From Cotesia glomerata (Eukaryota > Arthropoda > Insecta > Hymenoptera > Braconidae), in the NCBI RefSeq assembly GCF_020080835.1, contig NC_058165.1, positions 10,795,813 to 10,859,812 on the forward strand: a stretch of DNA of 64,000 nucleotides, in the 5' to 3' direction. Shown here one piece after another: positions 21,985 to 33,118 of this stretch. A program made the position numbers and the translations under genes. The stretch's first letter is position 1. The number at the start of each line of letters is the position of its first letter. The notes under the pieces are model-generated. The model worked only from the letters and a program-made list of their open reading frames with translations. It searched no databases and was not told the DNA's origin.

Positions 21985-23645
21985 TAAGGGCATTATTTCC
22001 GAACTCTATTCCAGCCTAGTTTCAGAGTTCTAAAAGCTATAGATTGGAATACACATTTTTTTTTTAATTTTTAACGCCCTCGCACAACCCTCTTGAAGTT
22101 GAATATCATAAAATTAATTCTTGATAAACTCAAACATGCCAAAAAAAATATTTTGGCCAAGTTTTAAAGTTCTTAAAGCAATAGATTGGAAGATACAAAT
22201 TTTTAATATTTTTAACGCCCCCGCACAACCCCCTTAGGGTTTAATATCATAAAATTAGTTCTTAGTAAATTCAAACATGCCAAAAGAAATATTCTGGCCA
22301 AGTTCCAGAGTTTCAAAAGCTATAGATTGGAAAAAACAATTTTTTTAATTTTTAACGCCCCCGCACTCCCTCTAGGGGTGAAATATCATAAAATTAGTTG
22401 TTAGTAAACTCAAAGATGCTAAAAAAAATTTTTTGGTCAAGTTTCAGAGTTCTAAAAACTATAGATTGGAAGATAAAAATTTTTAACTTCCCGCTAAGAA
22501 AATTGAAAATTTTCAAAAATCGGGGAGTTATTGGTTTTACCCCGTTTTTTGAAAATCGAGTTTTCATCAGATCTCGACGTTTTGAGGTCCTAGGAAGCTT
22601 TCCTGACTATTCCCGCGAGGGTGTCACTATGTCTGTATGTATGTGTGTGTGTGTGTGTGTGTGTAAGTATGTAAACCTCTTATAACTTTTGAACGGTTGA
22701 ACCGATTTCATCGCGGTTGGTGCCATTCGAAAGGGCTTCGCCAATATTAGATTTTCTGTTAATTTGAACCGATTCGGACCGATAGATTTTGAGAAATTTG
22801 GAGAAATCTAAAAAAAAGTAGGAAAAAAAATTTTTTCTGAAGTGGTTTTTTTGGGATAACTTTTAAACGGCTTAACCGATCGATTCCAAAAACTAATCAG
22901 CTCTCAACCTTGAAAAACAACGTCGATCGCCGCCAATCCGGTCAAAATCGGTTGATTCGTTCGACAAATATCGTGAACGAAAGAAAACCGAAAAAAGTGT
23001 TTTTTCAGAGTTACTCCGAAATTTCTAGTTTGACCAATTAAAACTTAGAAATTATTCATAAAGCTTAAAAAACTACGTAGAATGCCGCCAACCGCGTAAA
23101 AATCGGTTCATTCATTCAAAAGTTATTGCAGTATGAATATTCAAAAAATAGTGTTCTATGAAACTTCTATCAGACTTTTGAGCTCAAAGAGCTCAAAAGC
23201 ATAGAAAAGGTATCTTTTTGAGCTCGGAGAGCTTAAAACAACACACAGATTGTACTTTTGAGCTCGAAGAGCTCAAAAAAGCGGCCAGGTATTAACGGAA
23301 TTAGCGGGAAGTTGCAGGGATGGCCTTTAGGGTCAACCGTTTTCCTAATTTTTTTTTAATTTTCAACGCCCCCGCATTCCCTTCTGGGGGTGGAATATCA
23401 TAAAATTAGTTCTTAGTAAATTCAAACATGCCAAAAAGAATATCCTGACTAAGTTTAATACCTATAAGAGCTGTATTTTTCAAATGTGAATTTTTTTCAA
23501 TTAACACCCCCGCAACCCCTCTTGGGGGTGGAATTTCGTAAAATCCGTTCTTAGCTGACCTCTACTCGGTGAAAAGAATATTCCTACCAAATTTCAAGTC
23601 TTTAGCTCTAATGGTTCCAGAGATATCGTGATGAGTGACTATATA
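21985..23645. repeat. ~138 bp minisatellite split by an HR copy
   Basis: Units carry 'taacgcccccgca', 'atatcataaaattagttctt', 'caaacatgcc' and 'agagttctaaaagc..atagattgga'. The first block starts near 22071, 22213 and 22351 (about 138-142 bp apart). After the HR insertion it continues near 23367 and 23505. Confidence 0.75.
22483..23355 (+). repeat. Interspersed repeat HR, copy C, complete
   Basis: Best complete copy, about 870 bp. It runs from TTAACTTCCCGC with an internal hairpin, through 'gatctcgacg', a short (TG)n at 22640-22663, 'gtaaacctcttataact', the 'aaccgattt' and GAGCTC blocks, to GCGGGAAGTT and 'ggtcaaccgttttcctaatt'. It is inserted inside the 138 bp minisatellite. No ORF. Confidence 0.8.
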
Positions 23646-23659
23646 GGTGGAAATCTCTT

Positions 23660-24660
23660 ATATATATATAAGAAGATATGTGGACGACACTTTGGCAGCA
23701 GTACCGGAAAATGAAACTAACAATTTGCTGGAATATTTTAACTGTTTCCACCCGAATATCCAATTCACTCTGGAGGTGGAAGAGAATTGTAAGATTACAT
23801 TTTTGGATACGTTGGTTTGGAGACTTCCAGAAGGAAAGTTAATCACGGACTGGTACCAGAAACCGACTTCATCAGGAAGGCTGCTTAATTTCCGGTCACA
23901 TCATCCGACCACGCAGAAAGCGAGTGTTGTTTTGGGTTTATTGTTTAGAGCCATGAACTTGAGTCATGAATCTTTTCATGAGAATAATATGATCAAAGTG
24001 ATGGACTTACTAAAAAAGAATAATTACCCAAGATTTTTCGTCGACCAATGTATAGAGAAATTTAAGCGGTTGCACCACTATTATGGTAATGGACAATCGG
24101 GCCTGCAGAATGACAAGCAGACAGGTGATAATAATACTGTGATAAGGAAGAAAGCTGAAGAAAATCGGTTCAGGTTCATCTTTTTGAAGGGCTTGGCTCC
24201 ATCGATAAGTTCATGCTTCCGGGGAACTAACTGGCAACCGGCTTTTTATAATTTTCAAACAGTGGGAAAAATATACACTAAACTCAAAGATAGAGATAAA
24301 TTATTAAAAAATTCCAATGTCGTCTATAGTATCCCGTGTTCGTGTAATAAAGTATATGTTGGACAGACACGACAATATTTAGGGAGTAGAATTTATCAAC
24401 ATGAATATAGTTGCAGAAAGGGTGATGATTTGAAAGAGAAAACTGCTTTGTGTCTTCATCACCTTGAGACTGGTCACAATTTTGACTTTAATAACGTAAA
24501 GATTTTAGACAACGAAAAAGTAAATTATAAACGTAATATTAGCGAAATGATTTATATTTATTTAAATAATACTGTTAACTTCAGAACTGATACGGATAAT
24601 TTGAGTGGTATTTATTCCAACTTACTTAGCAAATTTAAATGTTCAAATAAGTCATGTTGA
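23660..24660 (+). pseudogene. Penelope-like element polyprotein, 5'-truncated (RT end + GIY-YIG)
   Basis: The frame enters inside the reverse transcriptase at the catalytic RRYVDDTLAAVP, continues through 'FLDTLVWR', 'WYQKPTSSGR' and 'LSHESFHENN', and ends with a GIY-YIG endonuclease: 'IPCSCNKVYVGQT', 'YLGSRIYQHEYSC' and 'KRNISEM' (the conserved Glu). The order RT then GIY-YIG is diagnostic of Penelope-like elements. Everything upstream of the RT active site, including the N-terminal domain and RT motifs 1-4, is missing, so this is a dead 5' truncation. It is a different family from the copies at 33-40 kb. The remaining 330 codons contain no stop. Confidence 0.9.
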
Positions 24661-25400
24661 TAGTTTAGTGTAGCTCTGTTTTTGAATATAGCGCGGTTAG
24701 TTAGACCTTTCTGGCGTGAGACGGCACTGACGACACAGGTACAAGTACGTGCCTAAGATGGGTGTGTGTGTTTACAATCATATGTTTTGGAAGTAGCTAA
24801 GGTTAGACACGCGGTTGCGAATATTACATATATAAAAAATTTTATTGTGAATAATAATTGCCATATATCCAAATGACAATTATTGTCTCGATATTCCTTA
24901 GTTACATGGACGTCGGAAGAATAATTGATTTACGGAGTATAATTTTCCATGCGACTGTAATACAGCGCATATTTATTTGGACTTTGATGTCTATGTAAAA
25001 ATTTTTTCAAAGGTATTTATTATTCATTGTGAATTAATTGTACAAAATTTAATTTGTTAATTTAATTTTTTAAAAAAATTTTTCATTTATTTATTGTAAA
25101 AAAAAAAATTTTTTTGATGAATGTTGTGTTTTTTTTTTTTATATAAGATTGCAATGTGTTTATTAATTTATAATTATATGAATGTAGTATAACTTTAATG
25201 TTGTATAATTATTGTAATCATAATTGTTTATTTGTATATGTTTGACATGAGAATGATGGTTAATATTAATTTACAGACGCCTGATGAAGTTGAGATTGTC
25301 AACGAAACGTTGCGGAATTTGATATATTTTAGACATCAAATAAATTGAAGATCTTAAATAACCTGAGCATTTGTTTAGTTATTTATTGGCTGAGATCTGA
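24661..25400 (+). mobile_element. 3' region / pLTR of the truncated Penelope-like element
   Basis: AT-rich non-coding sequence after the stop codon. It contains a hammerhead-like core (25281-25308) in the same position relative to the ORF as in the other PLE family, supporting assignment to the element. The exact end is not determined. Confidence 0.55.
25278..25320 (+). ncRNA. Hammerhead-ribozyme-like motif of the Penelope-like element
   Basis: The core CTGATGA (25281-25287) is followed by stem II GTTGA/TCAAC with a 5-nt loop and GAAAC (25304-25308). CUGANGA, stem II and GAAA are the hammerhead core, and such motifs are known in PLE terminal repeats. A convincing stem I is not visible, so it may be degenerate. 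Confidence 0.5.
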
Positions 25401-25530
25401 ATATTGCCTTCATTATATATAAATATTTTTTCTCGGGTTGATGAGTGTAATATCGGGATGAGCTTATATTTTTAAACATGTTAATAGTTCGCAAAATACA
25501 AGGTCATTTCTTAATTATTGATATTTTTAA

Positions 25531-26118
25531 AGATGTAAACTCATCCCGATGTTACACTCATCAAGAGCTTTTATTTGAGTACCCTCGTGCATTTTTGATA
25601 TATTTTTTTATATCTATACATATATATTTTTATATATATTTTTTTTTTATTTTAACCCCGCTTTTCAGACTTCTGTCTCGATGGGGGTCCGGCCGAGACC
25701 GGAAGGGGACTCCAGGCTGATCGGTACATTAAGTTTGGCAGAATAAGTTTGGCGGTATTACATACTTTTTCAGCCTGGAGAGTAATGCGGCGATGGGCCG
25801 ACTTTGGGGAAACTGCACGCATTTGCCTGTGCCCCACCGGTAGCACAGGGCTTGGGGAAACCATCGAAAAACCCAAACCTGTACAGCCCGGCGTGAGTTA
25901 CGAGCACCGATGTTCACTGAAAATTAAATTTCAGCTCACACCGGGATTCGAACCCACGCCTCACCAGTCCCAAGCAAGCATGACAAGCATTATACCGCTT
26001 AGGCATGGGACTGGCTCATATCTATACATATATATAAAATATATAAATATATAAAAAATTGATGTGGGTACTCAAATGAAAGGTCTTGATGAATGTAATA
26101 TCGAAATGAGTTTATATC
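25531..26118. mobile_element. Palindromic MITE with a SINE nested in its loop
   Basis: 'aaactcatcccgatgttaca' with 'tttgagtacc' (25538-25585) is mirrored by 'gggtactcaaatgaaaggtc' and 'aatatcgaaatgagttta' (26066-26118). An uninterrupted relative lies at 27336-27501. The SINE at 25645-26017 sits between the arms. Confidence 0.6.
25645..26017 (-). mobile_element. tRNA-derived SINE
   Basis: The minus strand starts with a tRNA-like head: A-box-like 'tgcctaagcggt' and a perfect B box GGTTCGAATCCC, about 50 bp apart, as needed for RNA polymerase III. A ~280 bp GC-rich body follows, ending in 'aaaagcggggttaaaataaaaa'. The small ORFs over it are not credible genes. Confidence 0.7.
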
Positions 26119-27195
26119 TTCAAAAATGTCAATAGTTCACAAGATATAAGGTCATTTCTTAATTATGTATCTACAGATAGAGCATTCTCGTATAAATAAA
26201 AAAAAAATATTTACTTGCATCCAACCAATTTCTGCTGGAAGTAGGAGCAACATCCACGAGCATAATCAGCCTGATAGTATCAGTGCCATACTTCCTAAAC
26301 ATCTCCACAGGATCAACTCCATTGTGCTTGGACTTGGACATCTTCTCCCAGGTGACGACAACAGGCAGCTTGGTTTCTTTTTCAACAAAATTCTTGCCCA
26401 CCTTCTCAACCTGATCGCTCTTGAGATACTTCCCGCTGCCTTTGACTCTGAAACTCTTGCCCATGACCATCCCCTGGACCAGTAGCTGCTTGAACGGCTC
26501 CCTCATCGGCAACAAGCCTTCTAAGTGCAAAAAATGGTTGACGAACCTCGCGTAGTATAAATGCAGCGCTGCGTGTTATTTTCCGCCGATGTACAAGTCC
26601 ACTGGCAGAAACTTTCTAGCTTTTTCTTTTGAAAACATCTCAGAGGTATTTTTTACATCGATGTATCTCATAAGGTACTACGAGCTGTCGACGAAAGTGT
26701 CCATAGTATCGGCTTCTCTGAACGCTTCAGCGCCACACTTCGGACAAGAGATCTTCAGCCAGTCGACAGCTTGCCGCAAATTGGGAATCCCCTTGTCTGT
26801 TTCTTTGGCAATGTTACTGGTAGTTGGTCTCGTGGTACTGGAACTTCCACAGGATTTGCAGTAGATTATTGGGATTGGTGTGCCCCAGTATCTTTGTCAC
26901 GAGATTAACCATTAGTCACTTAATGTTAAACTGACCTCGTAGCCACCTATTTTCCACTGTTGAGCTTTTTTCATTGATAGTTGAGGCTTTTGTTGGAATT
27001 CTTCATTAGTTAGTCCTTGTAATTTGGTAAAATCGATGCCGTTAGTGACGCAAAAAGCTTCATCTTCTTCGGAACAACCTGGAAGAATAATATAATTAAT
27101 ATATTGGTAAAAATTTTAGAATTTTTTTTTTTAAATCAAAATTTTATTAAAAAATTGTAAAAATAAAATTTTGCTTTATTAAATAATAACTTTTG

Positions 27196-27345
27196 TTAAA
27201 TTGCACTGTACTTTCTTAAATATTGATGTTTTTGGATATTTACAGATTTGGTAGAATCTGGCGCCAAGTTCCGTTCAAATCCGTTATAAACTTGGCGCGA
27301 CTTTTTTACAGTGAAACTGTTTTTGTTCGGATATAAGCTTATCCC
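27196..27345 (-). pseudogene. Fragment of the 3.35-6.45 kb transposon gene
   Basis: It encodes NKNSFTVKKSRQV and LAPDSTKSVN in one continuous minus-strand frame with a few residues between, inside the LARS2 intron. It supplies the undisrupted order for the split gene at 4413-6199. Confidence 0.7.
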
Positions 27346-27501
27346 GGTGTTACATTCATCAAGAGCTTTCATTTGAGTACTCACATGCATTTTTGATATA
27401 TTTTTCATATATACATATATACAATATATGAAAAATTGATGTGGGTACTCAAATGAAAGGTCTCGATGAGTGTAGCATCGGGATGAGCTTATATCCTTAA
27501 A
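27336..27501. mobile_element. Short palindromic MITE
   Basis: 'aagcttatcccggtgttaca' with 'tttgagtactcacatgc' is mirrored by 'gtgggtactcaaatgaaag' and 'gcatcgggatgagcttatat', with a TA-rich loop. It is about 165 bp, in the LARS2 intron. Confidence 0.7.
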
Positions 27502-27972
27502 AATCTCAATAGTTCACAAGATATAAGGTCATTTCTTAATTATGCATCTAGAGATGGAGCATCATAAAATGCAGCCTAAATACTAATCATATAAATACAC
27601 TGGCCACAAAATTTTAAAATGAATTAAGGTTTATAAAGTATGATTCTAATAAAAATAAATTACCTGGAATTCCTAATCGATTATCTCTAAGCTGAGAAAA
27701 TTCAAAATTTTTCGTTAAATAAATTGTAATTTCCTGATTATTAAACAGATTAAAAACCGTAGCATCTAAAAACACAGTTTCCAATTCCGGATCATCAAAA
27801 TTCTTAATCCTAGATTTCGCTAAAAAATTATCTCTAGACATAGCAACAAATTTAGCATGTTCAATAAACTCAGGCCTGTCTGTCTAGATATTGAAGCTGT
27901 CAAGCTTCCCGGGCAAATTAGTAACCAGCTTAAAGTCCAAGGAAGTTCCGGTGCACTCTCCACTCTCCACTC

Positions 27973-28798
27973 TTCAAGCTCAAAAGTCTGATAGAAGTTT
28001 GATAAAACACAATTCTTCAAATTTTCAAACCGCCATCACTTTTGAATGAATTGACCAATTTTCACGCAGTTGGCAGCATTCAACGCAGTTTTTTCAGCCT
28101 CATGGAGAATCTTCAAGTTTGAATTGATAAAACAAGAAAATTCGGAGTAATTCCGAAAAAACACTTTTTTCAGTTTTTTTTTCGTCAACGATAACTCACG
28201 AACAAATGAACCGATTTTGACCGGACCGGCGGCGATCAACGTGGTTTTTGGATGTTAAGAGCTGATTAGCTTGAAATTATTCTGAAAAATGTCGGAGTTA
28301 TGTTAAAAAAATCCTTGTTTCCAAATATTTCGTCGAGGATATCTCTCGAACCAATCAACCGATTCTTACGTTCTTGGCGGCGATCGACGCGATTTTTTTA
28401 TCTCTAAAAATTATTCTATTTCACCAAAAACGATCCGAAAAGAAATGTCGAAGTTATGTGAAAAAAACACTTTTTTCGGTTTTCTTTCATTCACGATATC
28501 TCTCGAACGAATCAACCGATTTTGACCGGATTAGCGGCGATCGACGTGGTTTTTCAAGCTTAAGGGCGGATTAGTTTTTGAAGTTGATCGATAGAGCCAT
28601 TTAAAAGTTATTCCAAAAAAACCACTTAAAAAAAATTTTTTTCTTAGTTTTTTTGAGATTTTTCAAAATTTCTCAAAACCTATCGATCCGAATCGGTTCA
28701 AATTCACAGGAAATCTAAGTTTGAGGGAACTCTTTAGAACGCCCTTTGGTAGGTTCCGATCGGTTTAGCCGTTCAAAAGTTATAAGCGATTCACATAC
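27973..28798 (-). repeat. HR copy D, right half, truncated at its outer edge
   Basis: It starts within the GAGCTC-rich block ('caaaagtctgatag') and runs to 'ttataagcgattcacatac', the point where HR normally enters (CA)n. The next base starts the LTR-like element. The (CA)n continues at 41615 and the left half of the same copy is at 46877-47041. Confidence 0.75.
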
Positions 28799-29424
28799 TG
28801 TAACAGGCCGCTTTTAGCGCCACCTGTTAAGGCGTTGTTCCTCTAATTTTACCTTTTGAATTTAATTTTAAAGGAAAATTTAATTGAGTTGTTTTTTTTA
28901 TTTTTATTATGCCCATTGGTTGGATTCGCCGCGACCGAGTCGCTCTCGCGTGTAGAAACTCGAACGAAGCTCGATTGCGCGCGAAACCAAAATCTAATGC
29001 GATAAAATGTAATTTGAGTTAGTAAGTAAGTAAGTAGCGTTAAGTTAGATTTAAGTACTTAATTATTGTGACGGTACTAACGACGCCGGCCACGAACCCG
29101 CAAAGAGAAACAACGAGGATCATCGACGTGGGTAACCTGCAAGATCATCAACGACGGAAGGATGGCTGTCTCGAGAGCGAGTGAAACGACGGACTGAGTG
29201 GAACTCGAAGTGAGCACTCGACGCATGCGTGAAGGTTAAAGCTAGCTGGCGAGCGCTCCAATGCTCCCGCCAATACATCATTCAAAATATCGATATCGGA
29301 AAATTGGACTTACGGCGCCATCTCTGGAGTTCACAGCTAACGACGGACCCAGCAGAGAGGGGAGGGAGAAAAGAATGCGACACGTGCTGATGTTTTTCCT
29401 TCTTCCACGTTTCCGACTTGCCGT

Positions 29425-29432
29425 GTGCAGAC
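29425..29432. repeat. hAT target-site duplication, left (GTGCAGAC)
   Basis: Eight bases identical to 32278-32285 flank the hAT element. An 8-bp TSD is diagnostic for hAT elements. Confidence 0.95.
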
Positions 29433-32277
29433 TAGGGTTACCAACTCAAAATTTTTTTAAATCCGGAGACTGTTCTGCCCAGAGAACTCTGTAACAAATA
29501 TGTAGATGTAAAAAAAAAAAAAAAAAAAGGTCATTTGTTTTGGATGGCTAAAAATAACAAATCAGAGTAATTAGGATTATTAAATAATTAATTTATTCAT
29601 TTTAAATTAATAAATAAATAATTTAAACGTATAACAAATAAATAATTTTTATAATTTTGAAATTAAACGTTTTTTCTTCAATTGTTTGATATCATATATC
29701 AATAGTTAAAGATTGTTATTAGTCAATATTGTTGTCAATTTGTGATAACATTAAAATTTAGTTAGTTTTTTTTAATAAAATCATACTTAGAGCTTTTTTG
29801 AGTTGCTTCTAGCAACGATTGCTGTTCAGGTTTACATATAAAGTCAAAAAATTCATCACAGTTCATACTAATATTAATTTTTACACATAGCTCAGCTTTA
29901 ACCATGTCAACACTCAAGTTATTACGTTCGTCAGTCCATAAATTGTTCATCAACGAAAATATTCTTTCTACAAATGCATTACTAATAGGTATTGATAAAA
30001 CTTTACTAACAATTTTAAATAATTCAGTAATTTCGGTACACTGAAATAATTCTACCCATTTTTTATCTATAGATTTATCACTATTAACAATTTTTTCACG
30101 TACTAGATTCACAGCACTGACTTCGTCATATAAACTATCTTCATTTACATTAATTAATAGTTTTTGAGACAATTCTAGGACTTTGTCATAGATTAAATCT
30201 TGTTTTAAATCTAAAATACTAAAATATCGATACGGACTACCTTTATAATCATAATATTTATCTAGATAATCTATAGTTCTTTGGTAAACTTTATCAGCTT
30301 CCGCAACGAATTTTTTTCGTTGAGAATCAGTTAAATATTTTAAAGCTTGTTTTACTTTTGCACCATAGAAACTATCATTTAATCGAGTCTGTAATTTATT
30401 CTTCAAGTTTTCCATTGTATTATGAAAATCTATACTAGTCAGACTTTTAGTTTCGAGTATTAGAATTGACTGGTTTAAAATATTCATATAGTGATGTACA
30501 AAATATATATAAATTTCAGGAAGTGTTAGTTCAGCCATCAAATCTTCAGTACTCTCATCTTCATTATCAATAAACGCCCAGATTGCAGCTTCACATTCAG
30601 TCTTTCCTATCGAAATAAAATATGCTTTGATAGCAGGCCAATATAGAACTAATCGATCGATACATTTAAATAAAGATAACCATCTTGTTGATACGTGACG
30701 AATTATTTTTCGATATTCCAAATCGAATTCCTCGAAAAACGTTTTCAAATGATCAACTTTTTTAGCACTGCAAGCGAACTCAGCGTAAATTTTTAGTACC
30801 AAAATTTCAACATCGTATGACAATACTTTGCAAGCGTTACGCCCAGCGTTATGTATTACGTGGCAGCAGCAGTTGGCTTTCACAATACCTGGAGATGCTT
30901 CTAATAACTTTTGATACACGGAATTACGTACACCATAATTAACGTTAGCGTTATCAGCTGAATATGCGGAAACAAGCAAAATGTCCAAGTTGTAATCATT
31001 CAAGCAGCTCCGGATATTAGTGTAAATATCGCAAGATTCTTCTTTAGGATCTTCGAAGAAATCTAATAATTTATTTTGTACGCCACTTTTTCTTGTGAAG
31101 TATTGAATAGCAATGGGAAATAGTTTTTGATTTCCATTGTTAGAAGCATCACTTGCGATTGAAAAGTACAAAGGATCTTGTTCAAGAGGCTTAACATCGT
31201 TTATCACCATCTCAATTGACTTTGGAGATAACACGTTTTTAACGATAGCTTCAGCCTTAGTTCTACCACAACGAATCTCTTTGCTAACCATTGAATCATT
31301 AAACATTTTTGAACTCAGTTTAATTCCACAATCAGTACTTAAATAGCTGTGATGATGTTGGAGACCATGATAAACAGAAGCAACTTCAATTTGAGCCTTC
31401 TTGTTATCAATTGCTGTTGATTTTACTGGAGCAAATTGAGTTATTAAACAATTTTTTTGTCGTTCAGATGTATTTTTTTTGTGCATCATAGAATTCATAT
31501 GTTTAGTCAAAGCAGTTTCACCATCCCATTTGATAGTAAATTGAGATGAACAGTAAACGCACTTAACTCTTTTTTCATCAATTTTTCTCATCCAATCCGC
31601 ATATAAATGATTTTTTTTCCATCTTTCGTTGAAAGATGTTTCGTACTTAACTTTTTTTTGTCTTGGCTGTTCTGCCATTTTTAAAAATTGCACTTTTGTA
31701 TTCAATAAATAATTTTAATGATAATTTGTATTTTTTGTTAAAATTATAAAATCTCTGATAAGATAAAACTATTATTTAGCAGCTACCTGAAAAAATACAT
31801 GATATATGAGAATACATATTAAGGTTATAAAATGTCATTAATTTAAAAACCCGAAGTTAATCAGGTGATGATAGGTATATAATGAAAATGTATGATATCA
31901 ATACTTACATTTAAATAATACTGATCATGAGTGATGCCTTAAAACTAATAATCACAAAATAATTAATTAAATATTCTACATTTTAAAAGTGCGAATTTAC
32001 GTACGTCAACAACAACATTATTTAGTTGTGAGAAGTACGTACGCGCAAGCGTGAGAATTCAAAATGCGAAACTTGATTAGCGCGACTAACGCGCTCTATA
32101 TTCTCGGTAAATTATTATTATTAATATAGTTCCGTACATTTTGTTGCGACAGAAAAAAAAACTGTATTTTTTTCCTAAAAGTAAAAAAATCCGGAGATTA
32201 TTTTTGTAAACTGGAGTCCGGAGAATACATTATTTTTCTGGAGTCTCCGGACTAAAACCGGAGAGTTGGTAACCCTA
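29433..32277 (-). mobile_element. Apparently complete hAT DNA transposon, 2845 bp
   Basis: The 15-bp TIRs TAGGGTTACCAACTC and GAGTTGGTAACCCTA are perfect and flanked by the TSD GTGCAGAC on both sides. CCGGAGA-type subterminal motifs recur near both ends (for example around 29460 and 32190-32262) and are plausible transposase-binding sites. One uninterrupted transposase gene fills the minus strand. Confidence 0.95.
29762..31678 (-). CDS. hAT transposase, BED zinc finger, 638 aa, intact
   Basis: The ATG at 31678 (MAEQPRQKK..) is preferred over the upstream non-ATG opening at 31705. Domains in order: an N-terminal basic region; a BED-type C2H2 finger with Cys40, Cys43, His60 and His66 (KCVYC..TKHMNSMMH); an RNase H-like catalytic core with probable acidic residues Asp177 (SIASDASNNGNQ) and Asp242 (YSADNANVNYG); the CCHVIHNA and TRWLSLF motifs typical of hAT proteins; and a C-terminal dimerisation domain with 'PISNAFVERIFSLM', whose Glu is the third catalytic acid. 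No stop or frameshift. With perfect TIRs and TSD this copy could be active, or very recently so. It cuts and pastes its own element. It was probably expressed from a promoter within the ~600 bp between the gene and the right end. Confidence 0.93.
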   Translation of the reverse strand: MAEQPRQKKVKYETSFNERWKKNHLYADWMRKIDEKRVKCVYCSSQFTIKWDGETALTKHMNSMMHKKNTSERQKNCLITQFAPVKSTAIDNKKAQIEVASVYHGLQHHHSYLSTDCGIKLSSKMFNDSMVSKEIRCGRTKAEAIVKNVLSPKSIEMVINDVKPLEQDPLYFSIASDASNNGNQKLFPIAIQYFTRKSGVQNKLLDFFEDPKEESCDIYTNIRSCLNDYNLDILLVSAYSADNANVNYGVRNSVYQKLLEASPGIVKANCCCHVIHNAGRNACKVLSYDVEILVLKIYAEFACSAKKVDHLKTFFEEFDLEYRKIIRHVSTRWLSLFKCIDRLVLYWPAIKAYFISIGKTECEAAIWAFIDNEDESTEDLMAELTLPEIYIYFVHHYMNILNQSILILETKSLTSIDFHNTMENLKNKLQTRLNDSFYGAKVKQALKYLTDSQRKKFVAEADKVYQRTIDYLDKYYDYKGSPYRYFSILDLKQDLIYDKVLELSQKLLINVNEDSLYDEVSAVNLVREKIVNSDKSIDKKWVELFQCTEITELFKIVSKVLSIPISNAFVERIFSLMNNLWTDERNNLSVDMVKAELCVKINISMNCDEFFDFICKPEQQSLLEATQKSSKYDFIKKN

Positions 32278-32285
32278 GTGCAGAC

Positions 32286-33084
32286 ACGTTTTTGCGACTT
32301 AGTTTTTTTTGGTTATTTATTTTGGGGAAAATCCTTGAGTAATTCTTGCGTTAAAAAGTTACGTAGATTTTTTTTTATTAGCCACGACGTATTGTTAGTC
32401 GACGTGTCCGTGTTCCGAAGGATCAACAATTGTCTTTTTCGAGGAAGCCAGTATCCAAGAGTCCGACGTGGAAGCCGAGAGCGACTTGGTGGCAGAAACA
32501 ACCCAGGAATAACTTCAGGGCAACGCTGTGACCAGGGTGAGTGGCTTTGTCTCAATAGGAATAGCTCGTGGGATTCGATTGTGTTAGTTAAAACAGTTGG
32601 ATGGGTTCATTACATCCTACTCTATTTATTAATAATTGTACTCGACACTAGTCGAGTCATCGTGTAAAAACGTCAAGGCTAAGTTGAGTTAGTTAGCCGA
32701 GATAATCCCACGAGGTACTTAGGTACCGTCATAATTTATTGGTGTGTGTGTACGATCGAAAAATTATTATTGTTCGTTAGAATAATCACACTGGTTGATT
32801 TTTGTATTCCCGGGGTAATCGATGAGTTCGATTACCCATTGATCGAGCTTCGGGTTCGTGCGATTTACCTACGTTGAGTAATAGGTTCGCCTACGGAGAG
32901 GGAACCCGAGAAACGGCTACCGCGTCCGAGGCAGGCAATCGGACGTAAGTTGCCCACTCTCAGCGGAGCAGTTGGGACTTAGATTAAAATTTAACTGTGT
33001 GAGAATCAGTGACAGAGAACTGAGTTATTATTTAATGTTTTTTTTTGTATTTAATTTAATTATTGAGTAAATTCGACGATTGAA
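32286..33084 (+). other. Middle part of the LTR-like element
   Basis: Non-coding segment of the element described at 28799-41610. The 133-codon frame at 32266-32667 crosses the hAT junction and has no recognisable domain, so I do not call a gene. Confidence 0.5.
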
Positions 33085-33118
33085 TATTATTATTTAAGTT
33101 ATTTAAATTACTTTCATC

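Larger units (their letters stand above)
26215..27972 (-). pseudogene. LARS2: Mitochondrial leucyl-tRNA synthetase gene fragment, decayed
   Basis: Two minus-strand exons keep their splice signals: 27972-27664 and 27078-26215, joined as LGIPG + CSEEDEAF. They show class I synthetase features: 'ISCPKCGAEAFREADTMDTF' (the zinc/insertion region), 'QRYWGTPIPI', 'YYARFVNHF' and the KMSKSKHNG signature, followed by 'NWLDA' at a GT donor. At least five in-frame stops interrupt it, for example before QRYWGTPIP, in 'DSS*YLMR', in 'GGK*HAAL' and in 'FNI*TDRPEF'. Several fit CGA to TGA or TGG to TAG changes. A functional enzyme would charge mitochondrial tRNA-Leu, and this copy cannot. Retained introns show it is an unprocessed duplicate or dying locus. 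The 5' part ends at an HR copy. Confidence 0.85.

Noticed and set aside
25928..26010. A functional tRNA gene at the B box GGTTCGAATCCC
   Set aside because: No cloverleaf with paired acceptor stem can be drawn; the tRNA-like part heads a SINE.
25652..26054. Overlapping ORFs over the SINE
   Set aside because: They follow the tRNA-derived SINE body and B box; not protein-coding.
32266..32667. 133-codon plus-strand ORF
   Set aside because: It spans the hAT/LTR junction and shows no domain; chance frame.
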